Shown: positions 12,057 to 20,519 of the stretch, piece after piece
How positions within the stretch are numbered: the stretch's first letter is position 1
How the letters are laid out: every line of letters starts with the position of its first letter
NCBI RefSeq assembly: GCF_026932795.1
Contig: NZ_JADPVH010000023.1
Span: forward strand, 1 to 57,450
Reading direction: 5' to 3'
From: Paenarthrobacter sp. Z7-10
GTDB lineage: Bacteria; Actinomycetota; Actinomycetes; Actinomycetales; Micrococcaceae
Length of the DNA: 57,450 bases
Made by a program: the position numbers and the translations under genes
Notes under the pieces: model-generated
Database searches by the model: none
Seen by the model: the letters and a program-made list of their open reading frames with translations, nothing else
Told to the model about the DNA's origin: nothing

Positions 12057-13103
12057 ATGAGTTTGAGCGTGGAAGTGTGCACTGACCGGAACCGATGGGA
12101 CAGCGAGGTCAACGCCGCTGGCGGCCATCCCATGCAGTTGTGGGGCTGGGGCCAGACCAAGGCGGCGCATAGCTGGACCGTAGAGCGGCTGCTGGTCAAA
12201 GGTTCGGCCGGTGACGTTGTTGGCTCAGCACAGGTGCTCTTCCGCCGGCTGCCGTTCCCGTTCCGATCGCTGGCCTACGTTGCCCGCGGACCTCAGGCGG
12301 CAGAAGGGCACAGCACCGAGGTGCTGGACGCCGTGGCCGCCTTCACCAAGGCCCGGCACCGCCCGGTTGTGCTCAGTATTGAACCGGACTGGCGGCAGGA
12401 CTCCGGCCAGGCCACCGCGCTGGGAGCCGCTTGGTGGAAGCCGTCCAGCAATACGATCCTGATTCCGCGCACGCTGATCCTGGATCTGAATCGGTCCGAG
12501 GAGGAACTGCTGGCGGCGATGACCAAGAAAACCCGCCAGTACATCCGCAAGTCCTCCCGCGAAGACTTGTCCTACCGGCGGGTGGATCGCAGCGAACTGG
12601 CCCAGTGCCTGGCCGTCTACCGGCTCACCGCCGCGCGCGCGGGTTTCGGTATTCACACGGACAGCTATTACCTCGATCTTTTCGACAACCTGGGCGAGGA
12701 TTCGCCGGTATTTGGCGCCTTCCGCGGTGAGCGCGTCGTGGCGTTCCTGTGGCTGGCCGCCAGCGGCAGCACCGCCTTTGAGCTATACGGTGGAATGAAC
12801 GACGACGGCAGCACGCTGCGGGCGAATTTCTCCCTTAAGTGGACGGCGATTACGGCGATGAAGGAACGCGGCATCTCCCGTTACGACTTTAATGGTCTGC
12901 TCAATGACGGGGTTTCCCAGTTCAAATTCGGTTTCGCGGACCATGAGGATCAGCTGGCCGGAAGCTGGGACAGGCCGCTGTCGCCGCTGTATCCGCTCTA
13001 CGCCCGGGCCCTGCCACTGGCCCGCAGGGGGATCCGGAAGGCGCGGGGCCTGCCCGGCCGGCTCAACCCGCGAAACCCGGGCAAGGCCGCCAAACCCGAG
13101 TGA
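12057..13103 (+). CDS. FemAB-family peptidoglycan cross-bridge aminoacyltransferase (FemX-like)
   Basis: Member of the Fem family, which adds amino acids from aminoacyl-tRNA to the lipid II stem peptide. The 348-residue protein shows the family layout of two GNAT-like halves: MQLWGWGQTKAAHSW near residue 26, LRKLPF-like RRLPFPFRS, TKKTRQYIRKSSRE (about 155-170), AFRGERVVAFLWLAASG, AFELYGGMND and YDFNGLLNDGVSQFKFGF. No coiled-coil arm is obvious. Cytoplasmic face of the membrane. ATG at 12057; GGTTGGGG lies just upstream. Convergent with manA. Which residue it adds cannot be read from the sequence. Confidence 0.85.
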   Translation: MSLSVEVCTDRNRWDSEVNAAGGHPMQLWGWGQTKAAHSWTVERLLVKGSAGDVVGSAQVLFRRLPFPFRSLAYVARGPQAAEGHSTEVLDAVAAFTKARHRPVVLSIEPDWRQDSGQATALGAAWWKPSSNTILIPRTLILDLNRSEEELLAAMTKKTRQYIRKSSREDLSYRRVDRSELAQCLAVYRLTAARAGFGIHTDSYYLDLFDNLGEDSPVFGAFRGERVVAFLWLAASGSTAFELYGGMNDDGSTLRANFSLKWTAITAMKERGISRYDFNGLLNDGVSQFKFGFADHEDQLAGSWDRPLSPLYPLYARALPLARRGIRKARGLPGRLNPRNPGKAAKPE

Positions 13104-13111
13104 TACAGCTG

Positions 13112-13140
13112 GGGTTTCGCGGCAAGCTTGGGTTTCGCGG
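13112..13140. repeat. Short direct repeat after the FemX-like gene
   Basis: GGGTTTCGCGG occurs at 13112-13122 and 13130-13140 (18-base period), nine bases after the stop codon. It is one of several small duplications at gene ends in this window. Confidence 0.7.
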
Positions 13141-13172
13141 AATTACCGGGGCTGCAGCGCGGCGGGTTTGGG

Positions 13173-14432
13173 TCAGGGCTGCGGAGGGATGGTCACGGCG
13201 AAGACGACGGCGTTCTCCGCGGCACCGCTGACCGGATGCAGCAGGATCGGACTTTCGTAGGCCGGGATGAAGGCGCTGCCGCCACGCTCCAGACGCAGGT
13301 CTCCGCGCGGGGAGTCCAACAGGACGGAGCCGGAGACCGCGATCAGCAGCAGCGGGCCGTTCTGCGCCAGCGGAACCGGCCCATCGTCCGGACGCAGTTC
13401 CGCCCGCTGCAGCGCGAACTCCCGGAACGGCGGGGTCCAGAGCTGCTGGCCCAGTTCGGTTGTTTGTTCGGCGATCAGCGGTACCGGCTGGGCCGCGAAA
13501 TCCACCGTCTTCATCAATTCCGGCACGTCCACATATTTTGCCGTCAGGCCGCCACGCAGCACATTGTCCGAGGAGGCCATGACCTCCACTCCCATGCCCC
13601 GCAAATAGGCGTGGATGTTGCCGGCCGGCAGGTAGATGGCCTCGCCGGGGGAGAGTGAGACGCGGTTGAGCAGCAGCGAAATCAGGACCCCCGGATCCGT
13701 CGGGTAGAGCTCCTGCAGACTGACGACCGTGGATAATTCCGCGGCATACTGCGAATCCGCGCTGTGCGGTGCGCCGGAGCGCAGCAATGCAGCGGTGGCG
13801 GCCGTGGCGGCTTCCACCGCAGTTCCGCCGCTAATCAGGAGTTCAAAGGCCGCACGGAGTGCCGCACGCTCGTCCTCGCCGGCAAGAAGGTGGCGGACCT
13901 CGGCCAATACGCTCGGTTCCGGCTCGCCCGCCTCCTCGAAGCGGGAGGCCAGGTCTTCCAGCAGGCTGAGCGTTCCGGCGATGGGACGGAATCCGCAGAG
14001 AGCCGCGAAGTGGGTCAGGGCCAGAATCATCTCTGGCTTGTGGTTGTCGTCCTTGTAATTCCGCTCTGCCGCCGTCCGGGGCACACCGGCCGCCTCTTCA
14101 GCCGCAAAGCCTGCCCTGGCCTGCTCCTGGGTGGGGTGCACCTGCAGCGACAAAGGCTGCTCGGCGGCCAGGATCTTGAGCAAGAACGGCAGCTTGTCGC
14201 CAAAGGCGGATTGGGCCACGGAGCCGAGGGCAGCCTCCGGATCGGCTTGGATCAGTGCGTCGAGAGCCATGGCCGTGCCATCGGGCAGGACCGCCTGCGA
14301 AGGCGAATCCGGGTGCGCCCCCAACCACAGCTCGGCCTCGGGAGAACCGGACGGCTCTCGTCCCAGCAGCTGTGCTATCGCCGTCGTCGAGCCCCAAGCG
14401 TAGGGGCGCAGCACGTTCGTCAGGCTATACAT
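13173..14432 (-). CDS. manA: Mannose-6-phosphate isomerase, class I
   Basis: Zinc enzyme interconverting fructose-6-phosphate and mannose-6-phosphate, the entry to GDP-mannose and mannosylated envelope polymers. The type I signature elements are present: YAWGSTTAIAQLLG, LPFLLKILAAEQPLSLQVHP with a zinc-ligand histidine, NHKPEMILALT, and YLPAGNIHAYLRGMGVEVM with the second histidine region. Length 419 residues. ATG at 14432 has a strong AAGGAG seven bases upstream. It is the last gene of a purK-purE-LCP-manA operon on the minus strand, 21 bases after LCP. In many relatives manA lies beside manB near ahcY; here it is in a different place and manB is not in the window. Confidence 0.93.
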   Translation of the reverse strand: MYSLTNVLRPYAWGSTTAIAQLLGREPSGSPEAELWLGAHPDSPSQAVLPDGTAMALDALIQADPEAALGSVAQSAFGDKLPFLLKILAAEQPLSLQVHPTQEQARAGFAAEEAAGVPRTAAERNYKDDNHKPEMILALTHFAALCGFRPIAGTLSLLEDLASRFEEAGEPEPSVLAEVRHLLAGEDERAALRAAFELLISGGTAVEAATAATAALLRSGAPHSADSQYAAELSTVVSLQELYPTDPGVLISLLLNRVSLSPGEAIYLPAGNIHAYLRGMGVEVMASSDNVLRGGLTAKYVDVPELMKTVDFAAQPVPLIAEQTTELGQQLWTPPFREFALQRAELRPDDGPVPLAQNGPLLLIAVSGSVLLDSPRGDLRLERGGSAFIPAYESPILLHPVSGAAENAVVFAVTIPPQP

Positions 14433-14453
14433 CGGTTCTCCTTGAGGAAGCAG

Positions 14454-16070
14454 CTATCCGGGCGTGCAATTGCCGTTGTTGGCCAGCAGCCCCTCCAGGG
14501 CCGCGTCATTGCCCTGTTCGGCCAACTGTTGCAGGTAGGCCTGCGTGACTTGAGGCTTCGGCGCCGCAGGTGCGGCAGGTGCGGCAGGTGCCGCAGCTGC
14601 GGGAGCCGGGGACGACTGGCCCGCCGCTGCAGGGGCCGAGGGAGCCTTTGCGGCACCGCCGGAAGCCGCGGACGGCACCGGCGCCTTCGTCTTGCCGGAG
14701 ATCAGATCCTGGACCCGTGCATGGATCGTCGGGAAATCGGGATAGGTGGAGAAATTTATTCCAAAGTCCGGCGGCCCGATTGTGAGTCGCTGGAGCGGAT
14801 GCTGTTTGGACTTCAGCGCCAGGTCCACGAAACTACCCAGCTGCGCGGCAGGAATGTCGGACTCAATAACTTTGGTTCCAGCATTGGCAATGGATTCGAA
14901 TTTTGTCAGCACAGTGGTCGGGTCCATCTGGTGCAGCAGCGCCTGCTGGATGCATTGCTGGCGCTGGCTGCGCGAGTACTCCAGCACCCATTGGCGCGAG
15001 CGGGCGTACCACAGCGCGTGGTACCCGTCCAGGGTTTGTTCACCCGGGGCGATCCATCCGGTGGGGGGCAGATGTGTGCCGTCGCCGTTGACGTCATCTC
15101 CGCTGATCGGCACCCAGCCGCCGGCATTGATTTTGACCCCGCCCAGGGCGTCGATGAGCTTGGAGAATCCTGCCATGTCGATGAGCACGTAACCCTGGAT
15201 TTTCAGGCCGAGGGTACCTGAGGCGGCATCCATCATCGCGGCCGCTCCAGGGTCCGGCCGGCCGGGATATAGGTTGGCGTACTTTTGTGTCACTTCGGTA
15301 TAGAGGAAGTTGATGATGCAGTTGTCGCCGCAGTTGTAACCATCCGGATAGATAGCGTGCATCGGTGAATCTGCCGGGAACTGGGCGTTCTGCAGGTTGC
15401 GCGGGATGCTGATGGTGACGGCCGCGCCGGTCGTTGCATCGACGCTGACCACGATGATGCTGTCCGGTCGGCGCCCGCTGCGGTTGGCGCCGGCGTCGCC
15501 GCCCATGATCAGGAAATTGTAGCGGCCGTTCACCGGTGCCATGGTAGGCCCGCTGGCGTTGAAAATGTCGCTGATGGCGTTGCGCCCAACGTTGATCAGA
15601 TAAGCACCGTAGCCGATGGAACCGGAGGTGAGCACCATCAGCACCACCAGGGCGCCGCTGATGATGCCGCGCATGCCCGGTTCCAGCAGCGGCGGCCGGA
15701 TGATCCGCAGCGTGTCCAGGAACAGGAAGGCCCAGCCCAGCGCAAGGAACACCAACAGGGCGATCACGAAGATGGAGGTGAACGGGTTGGTGAAGACGGT
15801 GAGCAGTGCCACGCGGCTGAAAAGGGCGAGCAGCACGGCCAGCACGGCCAACAGCCACACCAGGAAGGTGACCCGCAGCGCCACTCGTCCCAATTTCCGG
15901 TTCCCCGCCACCACCTGGGCGCTGCCGGGCACCAGCAGGGTCATCAGCAGCAGCAGGAAGGCGCGTTTGATGCGCACCGGAGGCGGAGCCGCCTGCGGAT
16001 AGCGGACCGGGTTGGTCAAGACCATCGGTTTTCTGGACGAACGTGAAATCTGCCCGCTGGTGATGCTCAT
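14454..16070 (-). CDS. LytR-CpsA-Psr (LCP) family wall glycopolymer ligase
   Basis: Transfers glycopolymers from the lipid carrier to peptidoglycan outside the cell. The 538-residue protein has a cytoplasmic head, about four membrane helices between residues 33 and 165, then the LCP domain with [31 protein letters not shown] and [11 protein letters not shown]. Arginines of the RPDS and PRN motifs, which contact the phosphate chain, are present. LWYARSRQ is also conserved. The C-terminal tail is Ala/Pro-rich, partly encoded by a 9-base repeat (14568-14594). The start codon overlaps the purE stop by four bases. The extra N-terminal helices are common in actinobacterial LCPs. Confidence 0.9.
   Translation of the reverse strand: MSITSGQISRSSRKPMVLTNPVRYPQAAPPPVRIKRAFLLLLMTLLVPGSAQVVAGNRKLGRVALRVTFLVWLLAVLAVLLALFSRVALLTVFTNPFTSIFVIALLVFLALGWAFLFLDTLRIIRPPLLEPGMRGIISGALVVLMVLTSGSIGYGAYLINVGRNAISDIFNASGPTMAPVNGRYNFLIMGGDAGANRSGRRPDSIIVVSVDATTGAAVTISIPRNLQNAQFPADSPMHAIYPDGYNCGDNCIINFLYTEVTQKYANLYPGRPDPGAAAMMDAASGTLGLKIQGYVLIDMAGFSKLIDALGGVKINAGGWVPISGDDVNGDGTHLPPTGWIAPGEQTLDGYHALWYARSRQWVLEYSRSQRQQCIQQALLHQMDPTTVLTKFESIANAGTKVIESDIPAAQLGSFVDLALKSKQHPLQRLTIGPPDFGINFSTYPDFPTIHARVQDLISGKTKAPVPSAASGGAAKAPSAPAAAGQSSPAPAAAAPAAPAAPAAPKPQVTQAYLQQLAEQGNDAALEGLLANNGNCTPG
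14568..14594. repeat. 9-bp tandem repeat in the LCP C-terminal tail
   Basis: AGGTGCGGC is repeated three times in a row and encodes the Ala-Pro-Ala run of the tail on the minus strand. In frame with the gene. Confidence 0.75.
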
Positions 16071-16696
16071 GGATCCTGCCTAGCGGTCTGCCCAGGGGAG
16101 GAGTGTGCCTGCGGAGACGGGAAAACGGTTTGGACTTTTTGGGCCAGTGCGGCGCCTTTGGCACTGGCCACACGATTCAGCTCGCTGGCGAAATCTGCCA
16201 GCTCAATGCGCAGCTGCGCGGCCAGCGGATCCGTCCCAGCGGCGAGGATGCGTACGGCCAGCAGCCCGGCGTTGCGGGCTCCGCCGATCGAGACTGTCGC
16301 CACCGGGACGCCGGCTGGCATTTGGACGATGGAGAGCAGCGAATCGAGCCCGTCAAGGGTTTTCAGTGCCACCGGAACGCCGACGACGGGCAGCGTGGTT
16401 ACGGAGGCCAGCATGCCCGGCAAGTGAGCCGCGCCGCCGGCACCGGCGATCAGCACGCGGAGGCCGCGCGCCGCGGCACCCTGTCCATAGGCCAGCATCT
16501 CTGCCGGCATTCGGTGCGCGGAGACGACATCTGCCTCAAAGGGAATACCGAACTCGGCCAAGGCTTCCGCCGCGGCCTCCATCACCGGCCAATCCGAATC
16601 CGAGCCCATCACCAAACCGACCAGCGGCGCTGCCCCCGACCCGGCCGTTCCAGTTCGGCCTCGGTTCAGCCGGTTCCTGTTGCTTTGCTCGCTCAT
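16067..16696 (-). CDS. purE: 5-(carboxyamino)imidazole ribonucleotide mutase
   Basis: Converts N5-CAIR to CAIR in purine biosynthesis, partner of PurK. Class I PurE motifs: [14 protein letters not shown] near residue 27, [11 protein letters not shown] with the catalytic histidine, [16 protein letters not shown], and the [19 protein letters not shown] block. The 209 residues include a 22-residue N-terminal extension and a C-terminal extension of about 25 residues over the core enzyme. It overlaps purK by four bases upstream and LCP by four bases downstream, so this is a tightly coupled operon. Confidence 0.95.
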   Translation of the reverse strand: MSEQSNRNRLNRGRTGTAGSGAAPLVGLVMGSDSDWPVMEAAAEALAEFGIPFEADVVSAHRMPAEMLAYGQGAAARGLRVLIAGAGGAAHLPGMLASVTTLPVVGVPVALKTLDGLDSLLSIVQMPAGVPVATVSIGGARNAGLLAVRILAAGTDPLAAQLRIELADFASELNRVASAKGAALAQKVQTVFPSPQAHSSPGQTARQDP

Positions 16697-17913
16697 CGGC
16701 TTTCCTTCTCTGCTGTTTCGGCGGCGGTCCCGGGGATCTCCCGGCCGGCTGCGGTGTCAGCCGGGCCATCACGTAGTATGGCCGCCACCAAGGCGGCCCG
16801 GTTCCGCAGCGCGGCAATGCTCTCGCCGGCGCCGCCCACCACACTCACGTGGCCAATCTTCCTCCCGGGACGGACGGACTTGCCATAGCTGTGCACTTTG
16901 ACTGCGGGATCTGCCGCCAGAGCCGCCGGATATGCCGCAAAGATGTCCTGATTGTCACCGCCCAGAAAATTTTTCATCACCACCGTGGCGCCGAGCACCG
17001 TCGTCGCTCCTAAGGGCAGGTTCAGCACGGCGCGCAGGTGCTGTTCAAACTGAGACGTGGCGGAGCCGTCAATGGTCCAGTGCCCGGTGTTGTGGGGACG
17101 CATGGCCAATTCGTTAACCAGGAAGCCGACCTCGGAGCCGGGCGTTTCAAACAACTCCACGGCCATAACGCCGGTGACGCCCAGCTCTGCGGCAATCCGC
17201 AGCGCCGCTTCGGTGGCCGCGGCCGCGACCTCCGGCGCAAGCCCCGGTGCCGGCGCAATCACTTCGTCGCACACGCCGTCGCGCTGGATCGACTCCACAA
17301 CCGGCCAGCCGTGTGCTTCCCCACCGGGGGTGCGCGCCACCAAGGCGGACAGCTCCCGGCTGAATTCCACCTTGGCCTCCACCAAGAGCGGGTTCATCGC
17401 CCCGAACCATTCCTCAGCGGCGCCGGCGGCCGCGGCGTCGTCGAGCATTTTGACGCCCTTGCCGTCGTAGCCACCGCGTGGCATCTTCAGCACCACGGGC
17501 CAGCCGTGGGCGTTACCGAAGGAGACGACGTCCGCCACGCTCCGGACCGCTGCCCAGGCCGGATTCGGCAGCCCCAACCGTTCGATGGCGGCACGCATCA
17601 CCAGTTTGTCCTGTGCGTGGATCAGTGCAGCGGGCCCGGGCTGGACGTTGATGCCCTCGCCTATCAGGGTGCGCAGGTGCTCGGCCGGAACATGCTCGTG
17701 GTCAAAAGTAAGGACGTCGACGCCCTTGGCAAACCGGCGCAGGGTGTCCAGATCGCGGTAATCGCCCACCTCGGAAAAGGCCGCCGCTCCGACGGCGGAG
17801 ACGTCCGGCGCTTCGGCCAGGACGCGGAGTTTGAAACCAAGGGCGACGGCGGCAGGGGCCATCATGCGGGCCAGCTGGCCACCGCCAACAACGCCAATAA
17901 CAGGAAAAGTCAC
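16693..17913 (-). CDS. purK: N5-carboxyaminoimidazole ribonucleotide synthase (ATP-grasp)
   Basis: ATP-dependent carboxylation of AIR to N5-CAIR, the step before PurE. 406 residues: an N-terminal preATP-grasp domain beginning [24 protein letters not shown], then ATP-grasp elements [36 protein letters not shown] and [19 protein letters not shown]. The start is GTG at 17913, because the conserved glycine-rich loop begins seven residues later; an upstream start at 18003 would add an unrelated 30-residue leader. The last four bases overlap purE. Divergent from gtrA, with 228 bases between the two starts. Confidence 0.95.
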   Translation of the reverse strand: MTFPVIGVVGGGQLARMMAPAAVALGFKLRVLAEAPDVSAVGAAAFSEVGDYRDLDTLRRFAKGVDVLTFDHEHVPAEHLRTLIGEGINVQPGPAALIHAQDKLVMRAAIERLGLPNPAWAAVRSVADVVSFGNAHGWPVVLKMPRGGYDGKGVKMLDDAAAAGAAEEWFGAMNPLLVEAKVEFSRELSALVARTPGGEAHGWPVVESIQRDGVCDEVIAPAPGLAPEVAAAATEAALRIAAELGVTGVMAVELFETPGSEVGFLVNELAMRPHNTGHWTIDGSATSQFEQHLRAVLNLPLGATTVLGATVVMKNFLGGDNQDIFAAYPAALAADPAVKVHSYGKSVRPGRKIGHVSVVGGAGESIAALRNRAALVAAILRDGPADTAAGREIPGTAAETAEKESR

Positions 17914-18141
17914 GACCCAAGCGTACCCAACGGTTTGGGCTAAACCGGGGTCGGCAGGGCCGACGCGGGCAGCTGGGGCACTTTGCCAGCCGCGGCTCGG
18001 CAAACGTCAAGCCTTTGCCCGTAGAATAACTTGTTGGCCGTTAGCTGGGGCCGCCCGCCGGAAAACGCTGATGCAGGCGGCCCGCGGGCGTCGGGAGTCC
18101 ACGCCACAAGCCACCTTAGGACGCGGCCATTCTGGAGGATC

Positions 18142-18717
18142 ATGTTTCAGTCACTTATCGAGCGCTTTAAAGGCCTTGTCGGGCTCTTTTGGCGCGAGGT
18201 CGCCAAATTTGGTGTGGTGGGTGGAATCGGTTTCGTCATCGACACCAGCATTTTCCTTTGGCTGCGAAATGGCTCGCTGGCCGATCATCCGACGAAGGCG
18301 AAAATAATCTCCGCGGTCGTGGCCACGATTTTCTCCTGGGTCGCGAACCGCTACTGGACTTTTCGGCACCGGCGACGCGCCAACATTGGCCGCGAAATCC
18401 TGCTCTTCGCCCTGATGAATGGCATCGGTATCGGCATCGCTGGCGCCTGCGTATATGTCTCACACTGGGTACTCGGTTTTACTTCAGCCTTTGCCGATTT
18501 TATGGCCGGAAGCGTTGTAGGCCTGGTGCTGGGCACCATCTTCCGGTTCTTTGCTTATCGGTTCTGGGTCTTCACCGAGGAGTTGGATGAAGAGCCGGGC
18601 TACGCAAGGGACCATGAGCTGATTGAGGGCGACGGACGAGAAGCCGCACGAAAGAAGGCGTCCCTGGGCAACGTGGCCGTGGACACCACCAAGCCGGAGA
18701 CCGACTCCAAACACTGA
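18142..18717 (+). CDS. GtrA-family small membrane protein
   Basis: GtrA proteins are four-helix membrane proteins thought to flip polyprenyl-linked sugars or assist glycosylation. The 191 residues show FGVVGGIGFVIDTSIFLWL, SAVVATIFSWVANRYWTF, the RRRANIGREILLFALMN loop, and a fourth helix with GTIFRFFAYRFWVF, all typical. ATG at 18142 is preceded by a perfect GGAGGATC, so the longer in-frame start at 18031 is rejected. Divergent from purK, with the same pairing in mycobacteria (Rv3276c/Rv3277, from memory). A charged 40-residue C-terminal tail is cytoplasmic. Confidence 0.88.
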   Translation: MFQSLIERFKGLVGLFWREVAKFGVVGGIGFVIDTSIFLWLRNGSLADHPTKAKIISAVVATIFSWVANRYWTFRHRRRANIGREILLFALMNGIGIGIAGACVYVSHWVLGFTSAFADFMAGSVVGLVLGTIFRFFAYRFWVFTEELDEEPGYARDHELIEGDGREAARKKASLGNVAVDTTKPETDSKH

Positions 18718-18777
18718 TCCGGGACCGGGTATGTCCGCAGCAGGACGGGAGCCTCGGGTCTGCGGGTCCTGCCCCGC

Positions 18778-18830
18778 GCAGGGTCCGGCTTCGAGTGGGC
18801 AGGGTCCGGCTTCGGACCGTTCGGACGGTC
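18778..18830. repeat. Direct repeat and small hairpin between gtrA and TIGR03089
   Basis: GCAGGGTCCGGCTTCG occurs at 18778-18793 and 18799-18814 (21-base period). Next to it GACCGT/ACGGTC (18815-18830) forms a six-base stem with a four-base loop. The gap separates two convergent genes, so this may serve as termination signal for either strand. Confidence 0.65.
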
Positions 18831-18834
18831 GAGA

Positions 18835-19557
18835 CTAGCTGACGGTGACCTTTTCCGAATTAATCAGGGCCTCCGTAACCTCGACATCCGGATGGACCAG
18901 CACCAGAGAGCCGCCACCGGCCCAGATCCCCAGGGCAGCGCGCACCGCCTTCTCCAGCAGATCCGTCTGCAGCAGTACCCGCCCCGGCTTTGCTGCCGGC
19001 TTCGAATAATCGGTCAAGAGGTCACCGTAGGTTATTTCTTGACCGGCAGCCATGAGGGCCACGTCGTTATCGGAGGCTTTGGCGAAGGGTGCGAAAACGT
19101 CGCCATGAGCGCGCACCTGGTCCGCGTAATCCACCATCCCGGCGGGCAGAGCGCCGCGCCAGCGCATGTCCAAGGCACCCAGAGCGACGGCGACGGTCGT
19201 CGCCGCCGGCGGGGAGTCTTCGGGCCGTGAAGTCGCGGCGATCTCTACTGGTGCGGCACCCGGGCTTTCGGGGCTGAGCCAAAGGTTTGTTCCGCACTGC
19301 CAGCCAGCCAAGGCCCAGCACAGCGACTTCCAGTGCGCGGGCAGATCGAGCAGCAGCGTGGTTCCCGGCTCGGCGTCGAGTTCGTCGGTCAGGAAATTGG
19401 CCGTCTTGGCGGCCCAATTGTCCAGCACCCGACCGGAGAGTTCGATCCGCTCCTGCTGTGGTCCGTACCAGGTCAGTCGGGGCGCGGTCGGATCCCTCTG
19501 ACGCAGGGCGGCCATCAATGTAGCGATACTGGAGCTTGGCGACGTCATAGCAGGCAT
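18835..19557 (-). CDS. TIGR03089-family protein (AMP-binding-like N-domain)
   Basis: Actinobacterial family related to the N-terminal part of adenylating (AMP-binding) enzymes but too short to be a full synthetase. 240 residues with LTWYGPQQERIELSGRVLDNW, ANFLTDELDAEPGTTLLLDLPAHW and FAPFAKASDNDVAL. The family is tied by synteny to LCP/purK/gtrA genes (Rv3268 neighbourhood in mycobacteria, from memory); its function is unknown. The start is ATG at 19557 (or 19548); translation upstream to 19752 would run through a tandem repeat and is unlikely. Convergent with gtrA. Confidence 0.8.
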   Translation of the reverse strand: MPAMTSPSSSIATLMAALRQRDPTAPRLTWYGPQQERIELSGRVLDNWAAKTANFLTDELDAEPGTTLLLDLPAHWKSLCWALAGWQCGTNLWLSPESPGAAPVEIAATSRPEDSPPAATTVAVALGALDMRWRGALPAGMVDYADQVRAHGDVFAPFAKASDNDVALMAAGQEITYGDLLTDYSKPAAKPGRVLLQTDLLEKAVRAALGIWAGGGSLVLVHPDVEVTEALINSEKVTVS

Positions 19558-19570
19558 ACTTGTATCTTGC

Positions 19571-19615
19571 CATCGTTGGACCGGACATCGTTGGACCGGC
19601 TGTAGTTGGACCGGC
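19571..19615. repeat. 15-bp tandem repeat upstream of TIGR03089
   Basis: Three consecutive 15-base units, CATCGTTGGACCGGA and two variants, sit directly upstream of the TIGR03089 start codon, where its leader and ribosome site should lie. The 371-base gap (19558-19928) to whiB otherwise holds the whiB promoter region and no gene. Confidence 0.85.
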
Positions 19616-19830
19616 TGGGAGGTCGCGGGACCGGCCCCGGTTACCGCAGTGATCTCAGGCACAGTCGGAAAAGTTTGCCGCCGCGCCTGGGACAGGTGCA
19701 ACCCCAGAAATCCGGGCTTCTGTCCGCCGCTTTCCCGGTCGGATTTCGCCACGCCGGAGATGGTCCGCGAAATTTCCGGGCGTGGCGTGCCGGTCCGGAA
19801 GGGTCGGATGTGGATAAGATCAGCGGCCGC

Positions 19831-19860
19831 TTGACGCGGACCGTATTACACCGCTGTAAT
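19831..19860 (+). promoter_or_regulatory. Candidate whiB promoter with overlapping palindrome
   Basis: TTGACG (19831-19836) and TGTAAT (19855-19860) are separated by 18 bases. The -10 is the right arm of a perfect palindrome ATTACA-CCGC-TGTAAT (19845-19860), suggesting a repressor site over the promoter. The predicted transcript would start about 60 bases before the whiB ATG. Confidence 0.5.
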
Positions 19861-19928
19861 TAGAGCAATACAAAGTACCCGTTGACGCCTGCTGACAGGA
19901 TGCGGCGGACACCTCAGGAGGGGCCATT

Positions 19929-20519
19929 ATGGGACAAGCAGAGCGCAGTGCAACGGCATTTGCAGAGCCGTCCACGGCAGGTTCAGCAGCCCAGGCCAGC
20001 CAGTCGGCACTGGCATCGCAGGCATCCGCCCAGTATGGGTCGCGCGGTGTGCCCGCCGACTGGTACGTCGACCCGGCAGATCCCCTGGCCGCCGAGCGGT
20101 ACAGCGCGGGTACCCGTGAGTCGCTGGACGACCAGGCTACTGCCTTCCTGTCCGACCACGAAGCCTTGGAACGCGACGCGGATCTGCGCTCTGACCTTCG
20201 GCGGGGACCGGCGGAACTGTTGCTGCCGCAGAACCCGCAGCCGGTGCAGCCCGTGTGGATCGGACTGCCGGCGCGCAAGGACGACTTCAGCGATGAAGGC
20301 GAATTGGGATGGCAAACGGATGCCCTCTGCGCGCAGACCGATCCGGAGGCCTTTTTTCCCGAAAAAGGTGGTTCCACCCGCGACGCCAAGAAGGTCTGCG
20401 GTGCCTGCAATGTCAGGTCCCAGTGCTTGGAGTACGCGCTGTCCAACGATGAGCGCTTCGGTATTTGGGGCGGACTCTCCGAGCGGGAGCGGCGTCGTCT
20501 GCGGAAGCGAGCGGTCTAA
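19929..20519 (+). CDS. whiB2: WhiB-family iron-sulfur regulator (WhiB2/WhmD type)
   Basis: Small Fe-S transcription factor of actinobacteria; the WhiB2/WhmD branch controls septation. The four cluster cysteines are C134, C157, C160 and C166 (C-x22-C-x2-C-x5-C), followed by the beta-turn GIWGGLSERERRRLRKR that contacts the sigma factor. The protein is 196 residues, with about 120 residues before the domain; much of this (VPADWYVDPADP onwards) looks structured and is probably real. ATG at 19929 is preceded by AGGAGGGG. Assignment to WhiB2 rests on the downstream glycosyltransferase, metallopeptidase and DUF3499, the order seen around Rv3258c-Rv3260c (from memory). Confidence 0.9.
   Translation: MGQAERSATAFAEPSTAGSAAQASQSALASQASAQYGSRGVPADWYVDPADPLAAERYSAGTRESLDDQATAFLSDHEALERDADLRSDLRRGPAELLLPQNPQPVQPVWIGLPARKDDFSDEGELGWQTDALCAQTDPEAFFPEKGGSTRDAKKVCGACNVRSQCLEYALSNDERFGIWGGLSERERRRLRKRAV

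Noticed and set aside
13764-15221. 485-codon plus-strand frame across manA and LCP
   Set aside because: It spans two clear minus-strand genes and their junction, with shadow-type composition.
18031-18141. Longer GtrA start at 18031
   Set aside because: GGAGGATC directly before the ATG at 18142 gives a clear ribosome site; upstream residues lack homology.
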